Part shown: positions 49,206 to 56,801 of the stretch, in pieces
Numbering within the stretch: the stretch's first letter is position 1
How the letters are laid out: each line of letters starts with the position of its first letter
Source of the DNA: Amblyomma americanum
Lineage: Eukaryota > Arthropoda > Arachnida > Ixodida > Ixodidae
Reading direction: 5' to 3'
Assembly (NCBI RefSeq): GCF_052857255.1
Contig: NC_135504.1
Span: 146,222,121 to 146,286,120, forward strand
Length of the DNA: 64,000 bases
The notes under the pieces: generated by a model
What the model was told of the DNA's origin: nothing
What the model saw: the letters and a program-made list of their open reading frames with translations, nothing else
Databases searched by the model: none
Program-made: the position numbers and the translations under genes

Positions 49206-52013
49206 CTATTCAGGATGTCTATTCAGGTAGTGACGGTACAAGCAATTTTCAAATTGGGGGAGATTGTCTATTTGCAGAAAGGTCTGAGGCAGGGAATTCC
49301 ACTCTGTTATTGTTCTGGGGAAAAAGGAGTATTTAAAACAGTTAATACGGGCCATCATGGGTGTAATCTGGTAACTGTGGGAGCTTCTTACAGGGCGACA
49401 CGAACGCTGTTGCAAATAGCAGCTTGTGTTTAAGTTGAAGTGATTATTGCGCAAAAGATAAAGAAATTTTAGCCTGGCGATCTTCCTTCGTTTCGACAGT
49501 GAAGGAAGTTGTAATTCTTGCAGCATGTCAGTCACGGAATCAGTATATCTATATTTTGACAGAATGAACCTGGCGGCCCTTCTTTGAACTTTTTCAATCT
49601 TATACGTTTGATTTGACTGATACGGATCCCATATGACGCTTGCATATTCCAGTGTCGGACGTACCAGCGCGAGATAGGCAGTTAGTTTTGCTTTTGTGGA
49701 TGCAAGTTTCAGTTTTCTTCTAAGGTACCACAACTTAGTTTCAGCTTTTGAACATATGTTGTCAATATGTAAATTCCAACTTAGATTAGATGATATAGTG
49801 ACACCTAAATACTTAAAGGAGTTGACACATGTTATATTCCGCCCATCTATTTCATAACCAAATGAAAAAATATTTTTGGTTTTGTTTGTCAGTGTAATAT
49901 ATGATGTTTTCGTATAATTAATTTTCATTCTAGAAGCTGCGCACCATTGATTATTGGAGTTCAACGCCAAATTTAATGTGAGCTGGTCTTCTGGCTTTGA
50001 TATGATTGAGTATATTAAACAGTCATCCGCAAATAGCCGGACTGTTATTTGAGGAGGAAGTGAGACTGCGATGTTGTTAACATAGCATAAAAATAATATG
50101 GGCCCCAGCACAGACCCCTGAGGGACACCTGAGGGTACACCCAGGACGTCAGATTTCGCACCGTCTACCTCCACATACTGGGTTCTATTAGTAAGGTAAG
50201 CTTTAATCCAGTACACAATATCTGTGTTTATGCCTAAGTCAATGAGCCTGTTAAGAAGTTCATCATGGGGTACACGGTCGAATGCTTTAGACATGTCTAG
50301 GCAAACTGCATCCACTTGGTCTCTGTTGTTTAAGGCTTTTGAAAAATCATGCAGTGTTTCAACAAGTTGGGTAACAGTAGAGAGCTTCCGCCTGAAACCA
50401 TGTTGATTGGGATTTAGTTTGTTCGAGTCCTCAAGATATTTGGATAAGCAGTTTGCCACGACGTGCTCAAGCATCTTGCAACAGGAGCAGGTGATAGAAA
50501 TAGGTCTGTAATTGTCGGGAACGTGCTTGCTTCCAGATTTGTGTACTGGAACTATCCTAGCCTGCAGCCAGTCATTTGGCAAGGAATGTTGCTTCAGTGA
50601 TGCATTGAATATGATAATTAAATATTTTGCGATCCATTCCGCGTATCTTCTTAGGAACTCATTAGGAATAAAATCAGGACCGGAAGACTTTTTTGTATCT
50701 AAATTAAGGAGGAGGGAAAATATTCCTTCATGGGACAATGTAATAGCGGGGGTGTCAGACGGTTTGGAGCATAATCCGCTTATTGAATTCTGGGGCATAG
50801 AGTTAGAAGGGCTAAATACAGAATGAAAATAGGCATTACATCTGTTAGCGATTTCTGATTTATCAGTAACAACACAACCATCCACTGTAAGAAACTCCAT
50901 TTTTTCCCTCGAGGGTGAAAGGTGACGCCAAAAACGCTGTGGGGAGGTTTTCATAAATTGGGTGAGCTTTTCGGAAAAATACCTATCTTTTGCTGTCAAT
51001 AACTTCTCTTTAAGTATCGAAGATAGGTGCGAAATTTCATTTTGATTCCTTACTCTGTTGCGTTTTCTCCGCTTTATCCTTCGCTTTAGCTGGATTATCT
51101 CACGATTTATCCAAGGGTTACGTTTCTTTATCGTTTTTTGACGTTGCGGAACAAACTTTTGCAGGCAGTACCTGATTATATTTTTAAACCTCTCCCACAA
51201 AGTGTTGACGTCATCCTCCCCGTGGTAAGAATCCAAGGTCATTTCCAAGTAGTCTATGATGCTGACATCATCAGCATTCGAAAAATCGTTAACAGAAATA
51301 GTTAGCCTTTTCGTTTTTTCCGGTGGTCTAAGCCGTTTGAAAGAAACTAAAACAAGGTTATGGTCAGAAAGCCCTTCCTTAACGGACACATCATATTCAG
51401 TTATTTTGCTGTTTACAAAAACCAAGTCCAGTATTGATTCCGTACTTGCTCCAATCCTTGTTGTGCGTTTGACAATTTGCGTGAGATCATTATTAAAAGC
51501 AATGTCTAACATGACCTCACAGTGTTTAGCATCAGTTGTGCCTGCATCAAGTGACTCCCAAGATATACTAGGCAAATTGAAATCACCGGCAATGATCACA
51601 CTTGCGTTTCTAGGTACATTATTTGAAACGTATTCTTGTAACGATTCAAGAAATGTAATAGGGGCACTGGGGGGTCGATATACTGCGGCAATAACACAAG
51701 AAGAAACACCAACTTTTATCCGGCACCAGATGCTCTCCGTGTTAGGGCAATCCTTCATAAGAACAAATTCGATTCCTTCTTTAAAAATAAGCGCCACACC
51801 ACCACCGCGCGTGTCACGATCCTTACGTATCATTCGATACGTAGGTGGTACTATCTCACTATCAGTTATTTCAGGACGCAACCATGTTTCTGTTACTGCA
51901 ATGACATCTGGCTGGTAAAGCATGATAATGTGTTCTAGCTCAGTAGTTTTATTCAGGAGACTGCGTGCATTCAAATTTATCAATGTAAAATTTCTTTCTT
52001 TTGTCCCAAACTG
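49206..52013 (-). CDS. NLR-2 ORF2: AP-type endonuclease + reverse transcriptase
   Basis: The frame is open from the codon after the ORF1 TGA (52014-52016) to a stop at 49206, about 935 codons. Counting from the TTG at 51983, the APE domain has LNARSLLNK at 4-12, TETWL 31-35, YRPPS 102-106, GDFN 133-136 and SDHN 206-209. The RT has DNYRPIS at 485-491, CLDMSKAFD at 556-564, GVPQGSVLGP at 614-623 and FADD at 646-649. A C-terminal VQRRAARFILSKY follows, typical of CR1/Jockey-type RTs. All catalytic motifs are present. The first ATG (51921-51923) lies after the conserved LNARSLLNK, so a normal AUG start would cut the endonuclease. Expression must come by reading through the TGA, by a non-AUG start, or the copy has lost its start by a 1-nt indel. 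Confidence 0.9.
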   Translation of the reverse strand, partial: QFGTKERNFTLINLNARSLLNKTTELEHIIMLYQPDVIAVTETWLRPEITDSEIVPPTYRMIRKDRDTRGGGVALIFKEGIEFVLMKDCPNTESIWCRIKVGVSSCVIAAVYRPPSAPITFLESLQEYVSNNVPRNASVIIAGDFNLPSISWESLDAGTTDAKHCEVMLDIAFNNDLTQIVKRTTRIGASTESILDLVFVNSKITEYDVSVKEGLSDHNLVLVSFKRLRPPEKTKRLTISVNDFSNADDVSIIDYLEMTLDSYHGEDDVNTLWERFKNIIRYCLQKFVPQRQKTIKKRNPWINREIIQLKRRIKRRKRNRVRNQNEISHLSSILKEKLLTAKDRYFSEKLTQFMKTSPQRFWRHLSPSREKMEFLTVDGCVVTDKSEIANRCNAYFHSVFSPSNSMPQNSISGLCSKPSDTPAITLSHEGIFSLLLNLDTKKSSGPDFIPNEFLRRYAEWIAKYLIIIFNASLKQHSLPNDWLQARIVPVHKSGSKHVPDNYRPISITCSCCKMLEHVVANCLSKYLEDSNKLNPNQHGFRRKLSTVTQLVETLHDFSKALNNRDQVDAVCLDMSKAFDRVPHDELLNRLIDLGINTDIVYWIKAYLTNRTQYVEVDGAKSDVLGVPSGVPQGSVLGPILFLCYVNNIAVSLPPQITVRLFADDCLIYSIISKPEDQLTLNLALNSNNQWCAASRMKINYTKTSYITLTNKTKNIFSFGYEIDGRNITCVNSFKYLGVTISSNLSWNLHIDNICSKAETKLWYLRRKLKLASTKAKLTAYLALVRPTLEYASVIWDPYQSNQTYKIEKVQRRAARFILSKYRYTDSVTDMLQELQLPSLSKRRKIARLKFLYLLRNNHFNLNTSCYLQQRSCRPVRSSHSYQITPMMARINCFKYSFFPRTITEWNSLPQTFLQIDNLPQFENCLYRHYLNRHPE

Positions 52014-52901
52014 TCATTCGTTTTTATTAACAGTAGCAAGCGTGCGTTCTACCCTCACGCGGCAGTGGTTGTCGTCATCCCAGACAAATTCCTCTTTATC
52101 AATAAAAAGCCTGTCATGCTCGAGCCGAATCCTTGCGCCATTGTCCTTCTCATGCTGTGCACTTGCCCACAGTTTCTTACGCTTATGTAAAGTCACCTGG
52201 GAATAATCATGTGATAAAGAAGTATTGCTGCCCTTTAGTTTCTTGCAGTTCCTAAATAAATTCATTTTTTCATTGTAGTCGAAGAAACGAACGATCACTG
52301 GGCGCACCTTGTCCACACCCCTCTTTCCGAGCCTGTGTATCCGTTCTACCGTGTTAACTCTGACACCAAGGCGTTCGTGGAACACATCGTCCAATACTTT
52401 CTTTTTAAGTTCGACGCTAGTTTCACTATCAGTTTCCGATATTCCGAATACGAGAAGATTATTTCGTCGGCCTCGGTCTTCCATCTCGACTATTTTCTGT
52501 TGCTGTGAACGGATAGTTACTCCCAGGTCATGCACCAATGCTTCTAGTTTTTCTTCTTTTTTGCGCATTTTCAATAAATTGCTCTCAATTTCTAGCATCT
52601 TCTCATTCACTTTATCAAATTGCTGGGAAAGCAAACTCTGGTTTTCTTTAACTTGCCTCATATCCTCAATGAGCGCTTTCTGTCCTTCCAAGAGCTCACT
52701 GAACATTTTTTCGACAGTATCAGGCCCAGGATTTTGCTCAGCATCACCAGCAAGTATCAACAACAATGAGATACATTCCAGTACAAGATCAACACACACT
52801 GTGGGGCACGGCAGAACAATAATGAACCTATCATCACTTCTAAAACATTTTTGTTGTTTACTAACCTGTAAGAACAGGACAAAAGGTTCAGCTGGCTTCA
52901 T
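52014..52901 (-). CDS. NLR-2 ORF1 protein: hydrophobic leader, 2A-like motif, coiled coil, RRM-like domain
   Basis: The ORF is 295 aa from the ATG at 52899-52901. The frame is open further up to 53510 only because it reads through the 264-bp (88-codon) 5' units. Residues about 25-51 are hydrophobic (FIIVLPCPTVCVDLV and on to ISLLLILA). They lead into GDAEQNPGP at 52-60, matching the D-x-E-x-NPGP core of 2A ribosome-skipping peptides, with Ala at the usual Val/Ile position. Residues about 65-135 form a heptad-rich coiled coil. NNLLVFGI and RPVIVRFFDY mark an RRM-like fold, followed by a basic C-terminal region. This is an RNA-coating ORF1 protein. N-terminal 2A motifs after a signal-like segment are described for ORF1 of several CR1-group elements. 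The ORF ends GAA TGA, directly followed in frame by ORF2. Confidence 0.82.
   Translation of the reverse strand: MKPAEPFVLFLQVSKQQKCFRSDDRFIIVLPCPTVCVDLVLECISLLLILAGDAEQNPGPDTVEKMFSELLEGQKALIEDMRQVKENQSLLSQQFDKVNEKMLEIESNLLKMRKKEEKLEALVHDLGVTIRSQQQKIVEMEDRGRRNNLLVFGISETDSETSVELKKKVLDDVFHERLGVRVNTVERIHRLGKRGVDKVRPVIVRFFDYNEKMNLFRNCKKLKGSNTSLSHDYSQVTLHKRKKLWASAQHEKDNGARIRLEHDRLFIDKEEFVWDDDNHCRVRVERTLATVNKNE
52722..52748 (-). other. 2A-like ribosome-skipping motif GDAEQNPGP
   Basis: The motif covers residues 52-60 of ORF1. The skip would fall between Gly59 and Pro60, releasing a 59-residue hydrophobic leader and leaving a 236-residue RNA-binding protein that starts with Pro. Asp, Glu, Asn, Pro, Gly and Pro of the core are present. 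Ala replaces Val/Ile, which may lower efficiency. Confidence 0.7.
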
Positions 52902-52948
52902 TCTGAAGGCCTCGCCGTGCCCACACGAATGCTCGATGAAGACTGAGC

Positions 52949-52955
52949 TTAAATA
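52949..52955 (-). promoter_or_regulatory. TATA-like box in 5' unit 2
   Basis: TATTTAA on the minus strand lies 29 nt ahead of the next unit start (52926), the distance expected between a TATA box and the transcription start. Confidence 0.5.
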
Positions 52956-53212
52956 GCCAGTGCGGTCCGTTATCATCGACGAAGTTGTAGTCCCAGGGAG
53001 CGCATGCGCCAGTCCGTTCCATGCGGAAGCTTTCCACGCAGGCAGCCGCAAAAGATGACCATCGTAGCTGTCGGCAACATAGCACGTACTTGAGGCGTGA
53101 TCCGATGTTGAAGCATGGCACAGGAAGGCCTGTAAGAACAGGACAAAAGGTTCAGCTGGCTTCATTCTGAAGGCCTCGCCGTGCCCACACGAATGCTCGA
53201 TGAAGACTGAGC

Positions 53213-53219
53213 TTAAATA
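53213..53219 (-). promoter_or_regulatory. TATA-like box in 5' unit 1
   Basis: This is the same TATTTAA, 264 bp upstream of the first, placed 29 nt before the next unit start at 53190. Confidence 0.5.
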
Positions 53220-53533
53220 GCCAGTGCGGTCCGTTATCATCGACGAAGTTGTAGTCCCAGGGAGCGCATGCGCCAGTCCGTTCCATGCGGAAGCTTTCCA
53301 CGCAGGCAGCCGCAAAAGATGACCATCGTAGCTGTCGGCAACATAGCACGTACTTGAGGCGTGATCCGATGTTGAAGCATGGCACAGGAAGGCCTGTAAG
53401 AACAGGACAAAAGGTTCAGCTGGCTTCATTCTGAAGGCCTCGCCGTGCCCACACATCAGCAGCTGATAAAAATGGAAGATGATAACACCCGGATGATAAA
53501 AAATCGACAAACTGTCTCGTCACATGTCCAGTC

Positions 53534-54103
53534 CTACCTTCCCTTTTGCAAAAATGCCTTTTCCTTTGATAGTAGTGAACGGGACGTGCTACTCACGCAT
53601 GCAACCCCACTGTCCGCTATGCTCATGGCTTCATATATTTCACGCGTCGTTTGGTCACGGTTCCTGCTTACTATCTTCGTCTCGTTATAGGAAGGTACAC
53701 ATTTACACTCTTGACAATGAACCACCAAATTCCCATCGCCTTTCCGTTCCATGTTCCTCCAATGTTCACGGAGCCGCTCGTTCAAACACCGCCCCGTTTG
53801 GCCTACATATGCTTTTCCACATGTCAGCGGCATCCTGTAAACCACTCCTTCTGCGCATGCAACCATGGGGACTTGGTGTTTCTTTTTACACCCCTTAGCT
53901 TTTCTTTCTGGGTACGTTACTATTTTGCATAACTTTTCCAATTTGTCCGGGGCTGAAAAAACGAACCTAGCTTTTACTTTCGATGCAATTCTTTTAAGAT
54001 TATGGGACACCCCATGAATGTACGGAATCACCACCGTTTTCTCCCTTTGTTTTGCTCCCTCCTTGCTAGGCACCGTACCCTTTTTCCCACATTTCTTGAG
54101 CAG
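53534..54103 (-). pseudogene. PLE-B GIY-YIG endonuclease fragment, 5'-truncated
   Basis: The open frame runs from the arm junction near 54103 to a stop at 53534, about 189 codons, with no ATG at its head. It starts in the RT-endonuclease linker (TVVIPYIHGVSHNLKRIA, similar to the PLE-A linker). The GIY-YIG nuclease follows: GVVYRMPL, then CGKAYVGQTGRCLNERLREH, a Cys/His insert (HCQECKC), and REIYEAMSIA with the likely catalytic Glu. It is clearly related to PLE-A but divergent, so it is a second family. The RT is absent. The 3' UTR begins after the stop and is split by NLR-2 at 53455. Confidence 0.82.
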
Positions 54104-54225
54104 GCTGCTGATGTGTATAAAGAGCAGTGTTTCCCGAAAAAAAAATTCAGTTGTAAGTCCAGCGCTGTGTGTGTGTGTCTTTATCTTTCAGTCCGTGTCT
54201 TTTGAGCGCAGGTATATTTTCATTA
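54104..54225 (+). mobile_element. PLE-B plus-strand 3' arm
   Basis: From GCTGCTGATGTGT this arm gives the uninterrupted PLE-B 3' UTR, matching bases 1-116 of the window. It ends at GTATATTTTCATTA, about 38 nt short of the true 3' end seen at 48823. It joins the minus-strand endonuclease fragment head to head at about 54103. Confidence 0.8.
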
Positions 54226-54440
54226 AGATTTAGCTCGTTTCGGTCTAAAACAGCTTGTTTCGTTGTATTAAGCACGAATACATGCTTTTCGCGCAGTTAT
54301 AAGAGAAAAAGTTTTGACGCGTGTCACAGGGACACTTGTAAAACCGATGTGTTCAGATTTAGCTCGTTTCGGTCTAAAACAGCTTGTTTCGTTGTATTAA
54401 TTACGAATACATGCTTTTCGCGCAGGTATAAGAGAAAAAG
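54226..54440. repeat. 129-bp satellite between PLE-B and PLE-A copy 2
   Basis: About 1.7 monomers begin with the right PLE-B target duplication (54226-54236) and end with the left PLE-A target duplication (54428-54440). It has one monomer fewer than the paralogous 117-459. Confidence 0.93.
54428..54440. repeat. left target-site duplication of PLE-A copy 2
   Basis: ATAAGAGAAAAAG is identical to 56802-56814 on the other side of the element. Confidence 0.8.
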
Positions 54441-54540
54441 AACGTCTTGCTGGGCAAGTTGGTACATCTTTGGATTACAGGCGCGGAAACAGACAGACCA
54501 CAAGGTAGATAAACGGGACGGAGCGCCACTCACAACTGAT

Positions 54541-56040
54541 TTATTCAAAGGCACGACAAACATATATATACCAGCTGACACGCAAGGAATACCATCTTGT
54601 TCCAATCTGATATGACAGCGAACGCGTGAAAAAATCGTTCTCTGCCCTATACATCGATATGGACGTGTCGCTGACACACACGCTTCTTTTCTTAGCAATA
54701 AAGAATGCTTCGATTAATTCCCTGGCTTTTGTGTCTTTACTTCTTGATAAAATTCGCACACCAGAAAAACATGGCTCACAGGAGCGTGACGGGCAACACC
54801 TTATATGCTTAAGCAAATTTGGCCCTTCCTTATTTTGCTCCACATTTCTTTAATGTTCCCTGATTCGCTCATTAACGCAGCGTCCAGTTTGCCTTATATA
54901 GAAGCGGCCGCACGAGAGGGGGATTTCATAGACCACACCTTCGGTGCACTTCATGAACGATCGCCCATGTTTGGTGCCACACCCTCTCTCATCATTTCGT
55001 TCTCTTTCAATGCGAGAACAAAGGCTTCCGAGCTTTTTTGGGGCTGAAAAGACAAGCGGCACACCATGCCTGCTCGCAACCTTTTTCAAATTGTGGGATA
55101 ACTTGTGCACATAGGGCACCACCACAGGTCGCACCACCTCTTCTCGAGGGACATCTTGGCCAGCTCTCACATCCTTTCTTTTTATTTTCTGTAGTAGGCT
55201 TTCTGCGACCGCCGTTACGAGCGAACCAGGGAACCCGGCTGAAGACAGCCTAGCCAATTGGTTTTGGAAACTTAGTTGCATCTTGTGAGAGCATGATTTT
55301 CTAATAGCGGATTCGAGGCAGAGTGTAGCAATCCCCCTTTTTATTAGCTTGGAGTGAGCAGAATCATATGGCAGAAGCCCCTTTTTTGCGCGCGGAGCAT
55401 ACGCCCAACAAACTTGTTCCTCACAAAAATCAAAACTAACATCTAAAAACTGTAAAACATTACCTTCAGGAACTTCACAAGTAAAACTTAAGCCATTTCC
55501 ATTTTGTCTAAATAAGGATAACACATCACGCACACTTTCTTCGAAGTTTAAACTTCCGTCCTTGTTAAGAATGATTAAAAAGTCGTCCACATATCTGAAC
55601 ACTTTAAAAACTTTGCTGGCTGGTAAAACCTGGTTCAAAACTTGATTCATTTGGGAAAGAAAAATATTACACAAAACAGGTGCAACACAGGAGCCTATAC
55701 AGATGCCAGCTTTTTGCAGAAAACACTGCTCGTCAAACGTTACGAAGGTAGACTGTAAATAAAACTGTAAAAGGGTTAAAAAGTCATCGATGGATACACC
55801 CGCAGTATTTTGAAAGGAAATAGGGTCTTTACTTTCAATGCAATCTCTGACAGCAGTAAACAAGGCTTCGTGAGGAACAGAATAAAATAAATCCACAACA
55901 TCTACCGAAAAGGCGCGTCCAACATCACGAGGCGATTCAAAGAATTCACACACTTGATCGGACTTTTTGGTAAGAAAGGGGTCTTCTATATCAAGCTTAC
56001 CCAACTTATCTAACAAGAACCGGCTAAGCAGCCTCTGCCA
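54541..56040 (-). pseudogene. PLE-A copy 2 RT + GIY-YIG endonuclease, disabled
   Basis: The RT part is as in copy 1, with YVDDF kept. The endonuclease is broken. A GAA codon has become TAA at 54850-54852, 13 codons after the altered catalytic motif. That motif reads RFYIRQTGR where copy 1 has RSYIGQTGR, so the Gly of YIG is lost. The original stop has also changed from TGA to AGA (54595-54597), so the frame would run on to 54541. Like copy 1 it lacks the N-terminal RT. Confidence 0.85.
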
Positions 56041-56674
56041 TGGTTCGCTCGTAACGGCGGTCGCAGAAAGCCTACTACAGAAAATAAAAAGAAAGGATGT
56101 GAGAGCTGGCCAAGATGTCCCTCGAGAAGAGGTGGTGCGACCTGTGGTGGTGCCCTATGTGCACAAGTTATCCCACAATTTGAAAAAGGTTGCGAGCAGG
56201 CATGGTGTGCCGCTTGTCTTTTATGCCCCAAAAAAGCTCGGAAGCCTTTGTTCTCGCATTGAAAGAGAACGAAATGATGAGAGAGGGTGTGGCACCAAAC
56301 ATGGGCGATCGTTCATGAAGTGCACCGAAGGTGTGGTCTATGAAATCCCCCTCTCGTGCGGCCGATCCTATATAGGGCAAACTGGACGCTGCGTTAATGA
56401 GCGAATCAGGGAACATGAAAGAAATGTGGAGCAAAATAAGGAAGGGCCAAATTTTCTTAAGCATATAAGGTGTTGCCCGTCACGCTTTTGTGAGCCATGT
56501 TTTTCTCGTGTGCGAATTTTATCAAGAAGTAAAGACACAAAAGCCAGGGAATTATTCGAAGCATTCTTTATTGCTAAGAAAAGAAGCATGTGTGTCAGCG
56601 ACACGACCATATCGATGTATAGGGCAGAGAACGATTTTTTCACGCTTTCGCTGTCATATCAGATTGGAACATGA
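56041..56674 (+). pseudogene. PLE-A copy 2 endonuclease arm
   Basis: The linker plus GIY-YIG frame is intact to the TGA at 56672-56674, with CGRSYIGQTGR conserved. It has several substitutions not seen in copy 1, such as RFCEPCFSRV for RSCEPCFSGV and ELFEAF for ELIEAF. There is no start codon of its own. Confidence 0.8.
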
Positions 56675-56801
56675 TGGTATTCCTTGCGTGTCAGCTGGTA
56701 TATATATGTTTTTCGTGCCTTTGAATAAATCAGTTGTGAGTGGCGCTCCGTCCCGTTTATCTACCTTGTGGTCTGTCTGTTTTCGCGCCTGTAATCCAAA
56801 A

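Larger units (their letters stand above)
48970..53454 (-). mobile_element. NLR-2, full-length non-LTR retrotransposon nested in PLE-B
   Basis: The element reads on the minus strand: two full 264-bp 5' units, ORF1, a single TGA, ORF2, about 230 bp of 3' UTR and an A-rich (AAATAAAT)-like tail at 48970-48989. The 5' end falls at 53450-53454, where ACAC (GTGT on the minus strand) fits both PLE-B and element. No target duplication is visible, though the A/T-rich 3' edge would hide a short one. Motifs place it in the CR1/L2-Jockey range and it is not a close relative of NLR-1. Confidence 0.88.
52865..53454 (-). repeat. NLR-2 tandem 5' units: 2 x 264 bp plus 62 bp
   Basis: The units are 53191-53454 and 52927-53190, followed by a partial unit at 52865-52926, and are apparently identical by eye. 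Each begins on the minus strand with GTGTGGGCACGG. The array starts exactly at the element's 5' end, as expected for promoter monomers. Confidence 0.9.
48823..54225 (-). mobile_element. Penelope-like element, family B, inverted, interrupted by NLR-2
   Basis: The minus-strand part runs from about 54103 to 53455 (endonuclease end and start of the 3' UTR), breaks at NLR-2, and resumes at 48969-48823 with the 3' end. A plus-strand 3' arm of about 120 bp (54104-54225) is joined head to head. The intact 3' UTR sequence GATGTGTATAAAGAGCAG at 54110 and at window base 1 proves that 53455 and 48969 were once adjacent. Target duplication is 11 bp. As in PLE-A, only the minus arm keeps the terminal motif (CCAACTCGCCCAACAAG, 48837-48853); the plus arm ends about 38 nt earlier. 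Confidence 0.85.
54441..56801 (-). mobile_element. Penelope-like element, family A, copy 2 (inverted head-to-head)
   Basis: It is colinear with 460-2820 at a constant offset of 53981, with no indels and only scattered substitutions. It has the same inverted arms (54441-55228 and 56041-56801) and a perfect 13-bp target duplication. The flanks are paralogous as well, so this is a segmental duplicate and not a second insertion. Confidence 0.88.

Noticed and set aside
49215..52956. Plus-strand ORFs of 60-220 codons opposite NLR-2
   Set aside because: They are antisense shadows of ORF1 and ORF2, whose own frames carry all the known motifs.
52888..53385. Two identical 77-codon minus-strand ORFs at 52888-53121 and 53152-53385, and the long upstream extension of NLR-2 ORF1 to 53510
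   Set aside because: They are frames through the 264-bp promoter-like units, which repeat because the units repeat. The credible ORF1 start is the ATG at 52899-52901 in the last, partial unit.
54100..54150. Hammerhead ribozyme, as known from PLE pseudo-LTRs
   Set aside because: CTGATGTG followed later by CGAAA was noticed in PLE-B, but the invariant CTGANGA core is not met and no three-stem fold could be drawn. The satellite monomer has no such core either.
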